A program made the position numbers and the translations under genes. The notes under the pieces are model-generated. The model was not told where the DNA came from. It was given only the letters and a program-made list of their open reading frames with translations, and ran no database searches. From NCBI GenBank assembly GCA_002150815.3, contig NDFF03000121.1:1-64000 (forward strand): 64,000 nt of DNA, read 5' to 3'. The DNA comes from Grammothele lineata (Eukaryota > Basidiomycota > Agaricomycetes > Polyporales > Polyporaceae). How positions within the stretch are numbered: the first letter of the stretch is position 1; each line of letters opens with the position of its first letter. Below, one piece after another: positions 16,301-28,800 of this stretch.

Positions 16301-18210
16301 AGTGAGTACTGGACTTTTGTGACTGATATACGAGGCTTACGGAGTGTGTAGTGCCGGTTGAAACCAGACTTTATGAGCTTCTAGGCGTGTCGCCTACTGC
16401 CACCGAAGGTTCCGTTCCTTGCTAGGTATGCAACGCCGAAAGTGCTGTCTGACATGATCTTCGCTCACAGATGAGATCAAGAAGGCGTACCGCAAAAAGG
16501 TCTGGTGTGCATGGTTCATTTACACCTAGAACGACGCTCATCTATTGACAGGCTCGGGAGCACCACCCGGTAAGTGAATGGCCCTCACGCCCCGCTAGCG
16601 GTTACTCATCTCGTCCGCGGTTAATGGTATTTAGGACAAAGTAAGCCTTTAAACCTACTGTCAACCCTTTCTCATTCATTGTGCTGCAGAACCCAGATGA
16701 TCCCGAGGCGGGAGAGAGATTTCAAGAAATGGCTGCCGCGTACGGGCCGTTACATTTTTCCGCGCGCATAAGTTCTGATCCTGTTATCACAGCTACGAGA
16801 TACTGAGCGTATCTCATACCCGCGAAATGTACGACATGTATGGGATGGAGGGCATGGCTCGTGGGGGAGGAGGCGGACCAGGATTTGGAGGAGGGATGGA
16901 TCCGGCAGACATTTTCGCTGAACTCTTCGGTGCGAGCATGAACTTCGGCTTCGACTTCGGGCCCGGCTCGCGGGGTCCCAGGAGAACGAAAGGTCAAGAT
17001 TCAAACATTCCCTATGAAGTCACGTTGGAGGATCTCTACAACGGCAAGACTGTCAAGATGAATATGGAGAAGGAGGCTGTCTGTGGTGTATGCAAAGGGT
17101 GAGTGCAAACTATCGAATCGTTGATGATACCTTGACGCAGGGATTGTTTAGTTCCGGTGCGAAGGGTGGCGCGAAGCCTAAGCCATGCATCAAATGTGAA
17201 GGAAAGGGTTGGACAACAGTGACAACAGCGGTACGTACTGTGCGTTTGCGGTGACCTGTTGTGACCGTCTCTCCTTAGCTCGGACCTCAACGCCTTGGAA
17301 CACATAGAGCTATGTGCACAGAGTGCCAGGGACTTGGCGAGAAACTTCGAGAGAAGGATCGGTATGTCGTCCCCTCTTCGTTTATTGTGATCTGATCTCA
17401 GCCCACGTTAGGTGCAAGAAGTGCAAAGGCAACAAGACCGTCAAGGAGAAAAACAGACAGGAGATATACGTCGAACGCGGTATGGCGGATCGGCAGCGAA
17501 TTGTTCTCGCCGGCGCCGGCGACGAAGAGGTAGGCTTGACGTGACGCAATGTTTTGAAGTGTCCTAATCACATCACGGCAGCCTGGTATCCCACCTGGAG
17601 ATGTCATATTCATTCTCAAGGCTCAACCTCACTCGTCATTCGAACGCTCAGGGAATGACCTACTCACGACAGTGCATATAACACTCTCCGAGGCCTTGCT
17701 AGGATTCTCTCGCATTCTCCTTACACATTTAGACGGACGGGGTGTTCATGTCACCAGCCCGCCTGGCAAGATTATCAAGCCTGGAGACAGCATCATACTT
17801 CGCGGAGAGGGCATGCCTCAGTATAAAACTCCAGATCATAAGGGAAACCTTTACGTGATCCTGGAGATTGACATGCCCGACGCAAGTTGGCTCAAGACCA
17901 TCGACCAGCAGGTGCATACCCTGACTGTTCTGTACTGTTCTGCGTTGCTCACCTGCTGCGGGTATTTCAGGCACTCGCAAGCCTCCTACCTCCAAAGAAG
18001 TCTGAGGTGGATCCTAAGCCCGCTATCGTGGACGAGGTGCCGTTCGAGGAGAGCGACGTCGTCGATGTGCGTGAAACGCCTTTCCCCGCTGGTTCCAGCT
18101 TCTTTGATCACGCACACGGTTTCCAGTTCGGTGAAGGCGACGAAGCCGACTGGGAAGACGATGACGATGACGACGACGAAGATGGGGATCCCGAGTGTCG
18201 TACACAATGA
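16301..18210 (+). CDS. Type I DnaJ/Hsp40 co-chaperone (Xdj1/Ydj1-like)
   Basis: Stimulates Hsp70 ATPase and delivers clients. The minimal 438-aa protein begins with an ATG assembled by splicing: A at 16301, TG at 16352-16353. Coding exons then are 16352-16408, 16471-16499, 16552-16569 (18 nt), 16635-16640 (6 nt), 16690-16739, 16793-17098, 17152-17230, 17279-17361, 17412-17529, 17582-17911 and 17971-18210. The J domain carries HPD, split between the 18- and 6-nt exons. A Gly-rich region follows, then four zinc repeats (CGVCKGSG, CIKCEGKG, CTECQGLG, CKKCKGNK) and a substrate-binding C-terminal domain. The tail is acidic and ends CRTQ, a plausible farnesylation CaaX box. Upstream, the same frame stays open from ATGs at 16091 and 16160, so an N-terminal extension is possible. 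Confidence 0.93.
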
Positions 18211-18872
18211 TTCTTCCCCAACTGCTGCCACGATCCATCTTGCTGCATTTGGAGATTTCGGATGCATCTGTACACTACGCATGGCTCCTAGACGCATACC
18301 CTCGCTCACCACCCTATTCATGCCTCATCTAATGATACTACGCATAGTGCCGTCTTCACAACCCATATTGTGACGCATGCGCTTGGTCCCCCTCATCGAA
18401 CAGCATTGGCCGCTTTGAAGAAACACTTGTAGCTGGTGCCGCCCGTACTGCACCATTCCCTAGTCACTGGGCTTAGTGTATACATGCAGCAAGCTGTCCT
18501 ACTACTTGCTAGAACTTTGTTGCATCCGGTTGCTGGCTGTCGCTGCGACTCGTTCGGGATCAAACACTTCGCCTCTGAGGGAGAATTTGAGAGGGTTGGC
18601 AACTGTCGGGCCGGATGCGAGTGGCAACCAAAGGGGGGGACAAACACGGCCGCCCAAGCCAAACAAAGGGAAGCGAGGAAGCGCCGGGACAGGGGCAGGC
18701 AGCGGCGCGTGGTCGCGACGAGTCGACCACAACCACGACACGCGACCGACGCACCGACTACATGCCCTCTCCCCTCATTCATACACACCATCTCCGCACG
18801 CCTCTCCGCATCGCCTTTGCACGCCCCCTGCTATCAGGCTTCGCGCCCGGCTTCCTTTAAAACGCGAGGTAC

Positions 18873-21781
18873 ATGTCATTCTCGAGCACACCTCTCGGTC
18901 AAGGCAGACGTCTAGATCACCACACCTTCCTCAACAAGAATAACCCGAACGTTCAGCAGCGGCGCGGCGTTCCCAATTCATACTCGTACGGGTGCGCTTC
19001 CACGCGCATATAGTCGATCGCGTGTACTGATAGCACTATAGAGCACCTACCGTCGGCTCGCGTTCTCCCCCCAAACCCAACAAAACCTCCCTTCCGCCGC
19101 CCGACGACCCGAACGACACCGCTCTCATTCGCTTTGCGCGTCTCAAGCAACTGGAACAAACTGATCCGTCGCAGACAGCCGCGCACCCCGAGAAGTGGAC
19201 CGTACGCGATACGTCAGTGAACATCGTTAGCGCGTTCCACCAAGCCGCCGCCTCTTCTTTCGACACTAGTCAAGGGGACGCGAGCACTGCCAGCGGTAGC
19301 AACACTAGCATGAATCCCAACGAAGCTTGGGCGTCCGGCGCCCGGAAGCAGTCGATGGTACCCCGCAGTACGTCGGTCGAGTACGAAAAGGAGACTCAAT
19401 CGACCATCAACCGCCGTCTTCCCGCTCCTCCGAACCGATTGCAACAGGCACGGGTTGCCCGTCCAGTCTCGAAAACCGCCTCCATTCGGCACGTGCCCGA
19501 CTCAGAGGGCGAGGAAGAGGTCCACCAGAATGGTCGCGCGAAAACCCCCCTCGAGCAGGGACTCGATATCGTCAAGCGTCTTGTTCCCGCTACGTTTCTA
19601 CTCCGCGAGGTCTCGCCCGCCAATGGCAACGATAGCGCGCGCGACCAGTCAAGTTACGACTATTCAGCGGAGGAGCGCGAATATCAGTCTGGTACCGCGT
19701 CGCAGAAGCCTCCTTCTCGTCGCACTGTGGTTGCACACAGGAAGAACAGGATGTCGACGGATAACAAGGCATATCGTCCTTCTATGTCAGACCTAGAGGA
19801 GTCAGATGAAGATTTCGAAGAAGATGGAAAGCGGACGAGGCGAAAGAAGAAGAAAGGTGGCCCAGGTGGTGGCCCCCTCACTACGCTACCCGTCGCGGGA
19901 TATGACAAACGGAAGAAGAAGAAGAGGAATGGAAGGGAGAATGGCGCTGGAGGCGCCGATGAAGAAGAGGAAAGTTCTGAGGAAGAGGAGCAAGTGAGCG
20001 AACAGGTACGTACACTTTGTGCTCAGGAATCTATGGCGTAGCTCAGTCTATCGCAGCGATCACAGCGCGGGATAACACCCGTGCAGCGTGCACCTTCAAT
20101 AGCGCGAAGTTCTGTTCCACCACAACCACGTCAGCCCTCCGTACAACCCCAATATGACTCCAGTGGCTATGACAACTCCATGGATATCGAAGGACAGCTT
20201 GGTCCGATATCTGAGCTAGATGAGCTTCCACCACAGATTGATGGTGCGTTCCCTCCGGGACCGAAAGCTTCCTTCTCTGTAGGAGCTACCATGGGTCGAC
20301 TGGTACACGGTTTCGCTAGCCTGTGTCGTTGGATCGCAGCATCCATTGCGTCGCTATTCGCCGCGATTGGAAGAGGACTTCTTCAAGCAAACGTGATCAA
20401 GTACGCTATCATCGGCGTAACGATCTGGTTCGCTTGGGCTGCTCTCAATAGCGGCATGCTCGACTTTTCATCCCTTCCTATATTCCGCGGTCCTTCACGC
20501 CCTTACTCGCCTCCGGATATCCCCGCCGCCGACCTTGCGGCTCTTTCTGCACGCCTGCAAACTCTGGAGAAGGCTTTCGCGGGATTGTCCACATACGTCG
20601 ACAGCGACACCAAGCATCGTGCCGAGGTGTCTGGTCGTATCGGTACTCTTGAAACCCGCATACAAAAGGAAAGTTCGAGAGCTCAAGATGCGGAAGTGAA
20701 GTTCCGCAACTCAGCGAGCGACGGTATCAACACGGTCAAGAAGGAACTCTCTCAACTGTCTGTGCAGCTTCAGGCTCTTCGGGACGCAGAAGCCAAGAGG
20801 CCTGCCATCGGAAGCGATGAAGAGGCCCGTGCAAAGCTCAAGTCCCTCGAGGATCGCGTCGGCACCGTGGAAGGTGGCGTCAAAGATGCGTTGGAGATTG
20901 GCAAGAGTGCCGCCAAGGCCGGTGCCATCGCGGGGAACGTAGCGCAATGGTGGGAGCGTCTTGCCTCAGGCAAGACCAAGGGCGTCACTATCAAATCCTC
21001 CGACGGTCAGGACGTCACCGCTCTCATTAACCAACTTGTCGACTCCGCTGTCCTGCGCAACGCGAAGGACACTCTTGCTCGCGCCGATTATGCCCTCCAT
21101 TCAGCTGGTGGCCGCATCATCCCTTCGATCACCAGTGACACCCTTGAAATCCGTCCGTCAGGTCTCGGCAGTCAGATCATCGGCTTGATCAAAGGAGGCT
21201 CAGGTTACGCGATCGGTCGTCCTTCCGTCACTGCTCTCCACCACGAGACCCACGCTGGCCACTGCTGGCCATTCGGCGGGTCTCAGGGTCAGCTGGGCGT
21301 TGCGCTAGCAGCCCCGATACACGTTACGCACATTACTATTGACCACGTCCCGAAGGAGGTCGCTATCGACATGCGCTCCGCTCCTCGCCAGATGGAGGTT
21401 TGGGGTCTCGTAGACGGAAAGGACAATCTCGCCAAGGTCCGCGAATGGCACGAACATCGCGATGCTCAGCGGCGATCTGTGGAGGAGTCTGGCCAGCCCT
21501 TGCCACCAAGTTTCATCGACGTCCCCCAGCCCCGTTCGCTTCCGCGGGACGCGCAGTACATCCGTCTTGCGAACTTCACATACGACATCCACGCTCCCGA
21601 GTTCATTCAGACATTCCCTGTCGGTGATGAGATCAGGGAGCTCGGAGTTGACTTCGGCGTCGTCGTACTGTTTATCAAAAGCAACTGGGGTAAGGACGAG
21701 TTCACGTGCCTTTACCGGTTGCGAGTTCACGGCGAGCCGATCGGTGAAGTGCCGTTGCCGTATCCAGATGAGTCTGCCTAG
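18873..21781 (+). CDS. SUN-domain nuclear envelope protein (Sad1-like)
   Basis: Inner-nuclear-membrane half of the LINC complex, connecting chromatin or spindle pole body to the cytoskeleton via KASH partners. Exons 18873-18991, 19042-20005 and 20057-21781 give 935 aa. The N-terminal half is nucleoplasmic-like, Ser/Pro-rich with acidic and Lys-rich blocks (RTRRKKKKGG, KRKKKKRNGR). A single membrane segment lies at about aa 471-491 (YAIIGVTIWFAWAAL). Predicted coiled coil follows (RLQTLEKAF, RIGTLETRIQ, KSLEDRVGTVE). The C-terminal SUN domain (about aa 720-930) includes HCWPFGGSQGQLGV and ends with a Cys/Tyr-containing strand (EFTCLYRLRVHG). The start MSFSSTPLGQGRR is the first ATG that splices in frame. 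Confidence 0.93.
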
Positions 21782-22601
21782 GAGTGGGAGCAGAAGTGTT
21801 GACTTTGGAGGGGGAGGAGCTATGCTGCACCTGTCTATCCTTCCATGCCCGTACATGCCCACCTCATCCTACCCAACCACTCCATAAACGCGCTACATCC
21901 ATGTGTCCACACATCAAGCATCTATAACCGCTTGCAACCTCATGACCGTTATGACCAGTCTCTACCCCTCCAATTTACCCCTACGAGTTCCGCATTCTTT
22001 AATACCCTTAGTTATGACTTGGCTTCCCACTTCTCATACTTATTCCGCAGCCATCATGCCGTGTCCGGGCCCGTAGTCCATACGCACATGTCTGCTCTAT
22101 CTGCTCGTTACGTAGGTAATTTGCTGTCTTCCCTCGTTCAACACCACTTTCCCCTGCTCGTTTCATTGGATTGCCGTCCTCACTACTTATGTCGTATCTG
22201 CTGTCTCCGTGGTCAACCCTGCTTTGGGAAGCTGTCTCAAATGTACTAGTACCGTCTGGGAGCAACCAATACGATTACAAGTAACCCTCTAGAATGTGAA
22301 TGTCCAACTAATCGCGTCTTTCGAGCCTGCTGTTGGCGAGAATCATAGGCCGAAGCACCTTACTAACGGGACACAGCAAATACCAAGCTCTAGTTGTTGG
22401 ACAACTTCAGGTGCCCACACACTTACCGCTGTCGATGTATCACGCAACTCCGACTTTTGTTGGGATGGACTTGCTATAACTCCGATGTTTTGGTTTCAAT
22501 AAATCAAGGCAGCAGTAAATAAAGTAGCAGGTCTATATGCATCAACGGGTTTATATGATGCTCACCAAGACGCAACCATACCCGGGGTACACCGCCCCGC
22601 A
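21782..22601. other. Convergent intergenic region
   Basis: About 820 bp between the SUN stop and the stop of the opposite-strand C2 gene. It is relatively AT-rich and pyrimidine-biased on the plus strand, with no supported gene. It probably holds both 3' UTRs and transcription ends. Confidence 0.5.
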
Positions 22602-24751
22602 CTAGAGGTTCAGCTCGAGGTCAAGCTTACGCGCGATCTCCATGTCCCTCTCCTCCTGCTCCCTGAGCGCGCGCTGCCGCGCCTCCTCCTCTTCCTCCAG
22701 CTGCAGCGCCACGAGCCTATCCTGCTCCTCCTTCTCGCGCTGCTCCCTTGCCCGCCGCTCGATCTCCGCCGCCCGCGCCCTCGCACGCGCGTCCGCCTCG
22801 GCTTTAGCCTTCGCCTCTGCGTCCGCCTTCGCTTTTGCCCTTGCCTCAGCTTCGACTTTCGCCTTCGCCTTCGCCTGGGCCTCTGCACGTGCGCGTGCTT
22901 CAGCCTCAGCCTCAGCCTTCGCTTGTGCCTCCGCCGCTGCCCTCGCCTTCGCCTCCGCTTCAGCTGCCTCCGCCTTCGCCTTCACCTCAGCCTCAACTTT
23001 TGCTCTCGCCTCAGCCTCCGCTTTAGCTTTCGCCTTCGCCTCGGCCTTCGCTTTCGCCTTGGCGTCCGCCTCCGAGTGCTTCGGCGGTGGGGGCGTCGCG
23101 CCCGGGGGGAGCGGCAACGGCGACTGGTAGCGCTTCTCGAGGTACGGGTCGGGCAAATCGAGCGCCGCCGCCGTGGCATTCGCGCCGGGGTAGCCGGCGG
23201 CCCCGCCGTAAGGAGCGGCTGCGGGAGCAGCCGCAGGAGGGGGGTACGGGTGCGATTGGGGTGGACGGGCGGGTGCGCTGTATCCCGCGTACTCCGACTG
23301 GGCCGGAGCCGGGGGCTGCGGGGGGTACGGGTACGCACCCGGGGGCGTGGGCGAGTACGACGCGTACTGTGGGGGCGTTACGGGGCCCGCGGGGTAAGAT
23401 GCGCGTTGGGGCGAGTGCGAGTGCGCACGGGGACGGTACGGGGGGTAGTCCGACTGCTGGGGAGGCTGGGGCTGCGCGTACGAGGGTCCGCCGTAGGCGT
23501 AGTCGGCTTGAGGGGGAGGGGGCTGGGGCTGGGAAGGGGGAGCGCTGTTGTACTCGTATGGAGCGAGAGCAGTGCTGTACGAAGAAGGCGCGCCGTTGTA
23601 CTGGGCTTGACCGCCATTGTACGGAGTTGGAGTGTGGGAGGGAGGGACGTTGTTGTAAGGGGCTGGGGCTGGGGCTGGCGTATGCGATGGGGGCGGGCCG
23701 CCGTACGGGTGCGGGGTCTGAGATGGAGGGGGGCCGTACGCTGGGGGGTACAATGGCTGCGTCGCTTCATGCTCGGGGTAGTGGCTCGGGACGTACGCGC
23801 CGCCAGGCGGAGAGCCATAAGGTATCTCGGGGGTGGGTATCTGCGGTTCGGGTATGGACACCTGTGACTGTGTGCGCCCGTGCGACTGGCCGCGGTGTGC
23901 AGGTGGGCGGGCGGCGCCACCTCCAGGGCGCAGGTGTGCGGGGATAGAGTCGAGATGGGCTTGGGAGGCGTTTGCGAGAACGCGCGCGGGCCCGGAGGGG
24001 GAGGTGTCGCGGGATGAGGCGCGGGTCCTATGGGGAGGCGAGGAGGGCTCGGCGGGGAGACGGGTGGAGGCACCTTTCGGACTCGTGGCGCCACCGCCTG
24101 GACGGAGGAAGGCGGGAATGGCAGGCACAGTCGCTGCCGCTGGTTCGTCTTGCTCCGGAAGAGGGGGGAGATTGTCCTTGTGCGCCGCCGCCGCGGCTCC
24201 ATTGCTGGGCAGAGGGGGGACCGAGCCGTAGCTGTAGGTCGAGGTGGGACGCTGCAGCCTCTCCTTCGGAGACCATTTAGATGCCCGCCGTTTGAGCGGA
24301 GGGGCCGCCGAGTAAAAAGTCATCTCGAGGAAGATGTCGCCCCGGTAACCCCCCTCTTCCATCTGCAACGGTACCCAATCTACATCGAGAGGGCGATGGG
24401 TATAGGACCTTGGGAAAGGCAAACTGAGAACTCACCATCGAATTCGCCCGTTTTCAATGTCTCAGTAATGTCAACGGTCCCGCGACCGACGAGCTCGTCC
24501 TGCCTGGGCTCTTTCGAGTAGCAGCAGACCTCGAGTTTACGGGTTTTGTCAGAAGCCTCTTTGGGGATGAGGAAGCGTAGTTCTTCGTCCCAGACGGGAT
24601 GCTGGCCGCCTCTAACGTCTACGGCTGTCTTCTTGACTTCGCTGCTGAGAGTGGCTTGTGCGTAGACATCCTGCTTGTGGATGGTATGTTTGTCGCGGAG
24701 ATTACGTGCTTTGAGGACGACGACGACGAGAGTGCCGAGTTCGTTGCTCAT
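22602..24751 (-). CDS. C2-domain protein with Pro-rich and KAKAE-repeat C-terminus (Fic1/Inn1-like)
   Basis: Exons 24436-24751 and 22602-24379 give 697 aa. The N-terminal C2 domain (about aa 1-125) begins ELGTLVVVVLKARNL and includes QHPVWDEELRF. It resembles the single C2 domain of fungal ingression proteins (S. pombe Fic1, budding yeast Inn1), which link membrane ingression with septum formation in cytokinesis. The middle is very Pro/Tyr/Gly-rich, with many PPxxP-like SH3 ligands, as in Fic1. The C-terminal third is an Ala/Lys/Glu array (KAKAEAKAKAEAEARAK) followed by Glu/Arg-rich helix (REQREKEEQDRL), predicted coiled coil. Classical calcium-binding Asp residues are not obviously complete. 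The Fic1/Inn1 role is inferred from architecture. Confidence 0.85.
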
Positions 24752-25891
24752 GCTTGAGTTGTCGATTAGCTCCGATCACGGGGAGTGAATGATGTACATA
24801 CTGCGTGAGCTTCGGGGAGCAGGCGCTGAACGTGCCGGGAACGATGGATTTGGCGGGGAGCGAAGAGGAGAGAGATGGTGGAAAAGAAGTGAGGATGATG
24901 TCGGACCCGTCATGGTGGCGCGCGGGGGTTTATCTGGATAGAGTGCCAGGAGGAGACGCAGTGCAGACGTGAAAGCTCGGGGATACAATGCAGCTCAGCA
25001 ACACAGGCAGACACAGCCGCTCGTTGTCGACTTTGTTGATGCAGGAACCTATGGCAGAAGCTTAGAGCACTGCCCGCAGGAGATCCTAGCCATCGCACCG
25101 ACGGTGACCGGCTCGCCCGCCGGCTATATCACGCAGCACCGTCGGAAGCGCTTCCTCCCGCAGCCGCCGCCAGTTGCCGCCTGCCATCGCCAGCGCCTTC
25201 GCCCATCACTTCGTTTTCTGCCTCGGCGCCGAAGTGTCCCAGCAAGTGTCCCCTCTTCTCCTACATTTTCCTCGTGTTCTGTGGTCTCCCTCGTCAGCAT
25301 CCTGACACGCGCTCGGCGTCCTCCCTCGCCGAAATTGCTGCGAAATTGAATGGCACGCTCTTTTTGACAGGACCCACGTCCGGCCCGCAGCGGCAGCGTC
25401 GTACCGGCTTATCGGTCCAGACCCAAACCTTGTCCGTCAGAGGAGGCCGAGATACCAGCAAGAGCGTGCCGCGCCACTTTTTGACTATATCGCGGCTGTC
25501 TTCTAAACGGCGATGAACAGCTGCACCGTAGCTGCACGCTGGGACACGCGTCAGGAGCCCAGCTGGCTCGGGCACAGACTGATGTGATGTTTCTCTCGTC
25601 CGACGTCGCTTCAAGGCAAGGGTTTAAAAGATGTCCGGATCCAGTAGACTATTGATCAGCCCTCCAGCGCTGGACATGTATCTGGGTGGAACGCCGTGTC
25701 TCACGGATCGGGGCGAGTCAACGGAACCCCAGCCGTCCTCGACTGCTATTTCCGGCGTGAGTATATATCTTCGACCCCTCGTTGCAGCCTGCCCCCAGCC
25801 CAGTCTGCTGTGTTCGCTCTTTCCCTGAGCCACCACAACTGCCTCTTGGTCGCGCTGCCGCCGTCAGCACCCTCCGCCATCAGCTCTCGAC
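24752..25891. promoter_or_regulatory. Divergent intergenic region, C2 gene and ABC transporter
   Basis: About 1.1 kb between two divergent start codons. The part next to the ABC start is pyrimidine-rich. No coding frame is supported. Drug-response elements cannot be identified reliably by eye. Confidence 0.4.
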
Positions 25892-28800
25892 ATGGGTGAA
25901 GACAAGTTCCCCAAGGTCGACTCGCTCGAGTCCGACGCGGAGAAAGGCGAAATTGTAGACAATGTGGCTGAAGCCCCTGGCCAGCAGGACAAGAATGTCA
26001 CCGCTGCTCATCATTCGCGAAAGCTCGACCTCGACATGGGCGAAGAGCACGTCCGCTTCCGTCGCAACTGGTGGCAACTCTGGTCAGTAGTCGCGTCGTG
26101 TTTTCCACAATGCTCGAGCGCTTACTGATGCGCAAAAAACTAGGCTTCCCAAAGACCCACCTCCACCTCCGCCCGCTTCTCTAGATGACGCCACGGTCCT
26201 GCCGCTCGTCAATTCCTCTTTCCTAGCTATATTAACTTACACTTGGATTAATCCCATAATGGTGAGTATATATGCTCAATCCAACATTAATGACACGTGC
26301 TGAAGATGTACCCAGAGCCTCGGGTACCAGCGCACCCTCCAAGCGACTGACCTCTGGAAAATGGACGAGAGCCGCGAATCCGGTTTGCTCGGAGCGCAGC
26401 TCGATGCTGCCTGGGCGCGTCGCGTCGAAGCCGCTAACGACTGGAACGCGCGCCTTGCGTCCGGGGAAATCACCCCAAGCCTCCTCCAGCGCACTCGCTG
26501 GTCCGCCCGCGCGCTCTTGCGCGGCAAGGGCCAGGGCGGCAGCAGTTTCCGCGAGCGGCGCGCCGCGCTCGAGACGGAGTGGCGCGAGGTCAGCGGGCAG
26601 CGGCAGGCCAGCCTTGCATGGACGCTCAACGACGTCTTCGGGCGCGACTTCTGGTTCGGCGGCGCGTTCAAGGTCGTGGGGGACACCGCGCAGCTCATGG
26701 GTCCCATCCTCGTTAAGTCGATCATCAACTTTGGCAAGGAGCACGCTGCCGCCATCGCGGCGGGTCAGCCGGCGCCCCCAATCGGGCGTGGGGCGGGCAT
26801 GGCGGTCGGGCTGTTGTGCACGACGGTGACCACGAGCGTCTGTCAGCACCAGGTGTGTGTCCTCCATTTCGTTGATTTTGAGCCGGGCGCAGGAACGTGA
26901 GGAATTAACGACATGCCGCGCCGGTACCACAGTTTTTCTGGCGCTCCATGACGACTGGCCTTCTCGCGCGCGCGGCGCTCACGACCTCGATCTACAAACG
27001 GGGTGTGAGCCTGACGGGAAAAGCGCGGACGACTCTCACCAACGCCGCCCTCGTGACGCATATCTCGACTGATGTGAGCCTCTTTTGACACTTGTTCCGT
27101 ATTTAATGACTGATAAGACCGCCCGCAGGTGAGTCGCGTGGATGCGTGCGCGCAGTGGTTCGTGAGTAGCATTTCTGTTTTTGCGGAGCCAATTATATTT
27201 GCGTGGTTACTCACCGTGCCGCACGGCACCGATGTCACATTATAGCACGCAGGTACGCATTAACTCTCAATGACGGAATTTTAATCTGGGCAGTCATCTG
27301 ATGTTTTCTTGCAGTTTGGACGGCTCCGATTCAGACCATCGTATGCTTGATCATCCTGTTGGTCCAGGTATGTGTTGGATCATCTCTGCTGGAGGTCCAA
27401 ATTCTGAACGATTGTCTCGGTAGCTCGGCCCGTCGGCCCTCGCAGGATTCTCTCTATTCTTACTCATCATCCCCCTGCAAGAGCGTGTTATGTCATTCCA
27501 GTTCACCACGGGAAAGAAATCCCTAAAGTGGACGGACAGGCGAGCCAAGATGATCTTAGAGGTCCTGGGTTAGTTCATCTCGTATGTTGAACTCATGAGA
27601 GGTTTAACGCTCGGTTAGGTGCTATGCGCGTCGTGAAGTATTTCTGCTATGAACAGCCGTTCCTGAAGCGTATGTATATCATCCTTCACTCAGATTTACC
27701 CGGCACTTAACGTTCTTTACATCTTCCAGGTATCTTCGATATTCGGCGTCAAGAGCTCAAAGGTACCCGCAAGATCCAGGTCGCCCGCTCCGCCAAGTGC
27801 GTACACTATCCTTCCTTACACGTCACATACACTGACAAACTCATTTTCAGTATCGCCGCCGCCTTCTCCGTGCCCGTGCTCGCTGCCACAATTGCGTTCG
27901 TAACGTACACCTCGACCGCGCACGACTTCGACGTCGCGATCATCTTCGCGTCGCTCTCGCTCTTCCAGCTCCTCCGGCAGCCGCTCATGTTCCTCCCCCG
28001 CGCGCTCTCCGCGACGACGGACGCCCAGAACGCGCTCGTGCGCCTCGCGAAGGTGTTCAACGCCGAGACGAAGGACGCGGCGGACGCGTTTGACGTCGAC
28101 CCGGACCAGAAGCTCGCCCTGGATGTGCGCGAGGCGTCGTTCGAGTGGGAGGAGAGTAAGGCGACGGGGGACGCGCTTGGGGGGCCGACGAAGGGCAGCA
28201 AGGGGGAGAAGGCGAAGGGGGAGAAGGAGAGGGAGAGGGAGAAGGAGAAGGCGGCTGTGGGTCCGCCGTTCCAGGTCAAGGACATCAATATGGGCGTCGC
28301 GAGGGGTACGCTCGTGGCTATCGTTGGGTCTGTCGGAAGGTAAGTTTGACTACTAATTTTACGTCCGGGGTTTGTGAAGATCCTGACCCTCTGTTGACAG
28401 TGGCAAGGTATTGCGTTTTCAGCTACTGGCCGGATGTCGGGTTTGACTCATATTACGCCATAGTCGAGTCTCCTCCAAGGTCTCATCGGAGAAATGCGTA
28501 AGATCAAGGGTTCGGTCTCGTTCGGTGGTCGGGTTGCCTACTGCTCGCAGACCGCTTGGATTCAGAACGCTACATTGGTTCGTCTTGCGCGCCAGTGTCA
28601 TCAAGGTGCCGTGTCTGACTATGAATGCAGCGCGAGAACGTCTTGTTTGGTCAACCTTTCGACGAGGAGAAGGTACGTCCTTTCTCCGAGACTATCTAAA
28701 CCGCGTTCGACCTCTAACCGAGTTGTGTAGTACTGGACAGCCGTCGAGCAGGCCTGCCTCATTCCGGATCTTCAAGTTCTCGCTGACGGCGATCTTACGG

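Noticed and set aside
22642..23947. Large plus-strand frames opposite the C2 gene
   Set aside because: They are antisense translations of the repetitive Ala/Lys/Glu and Pro/Tyr coding region.
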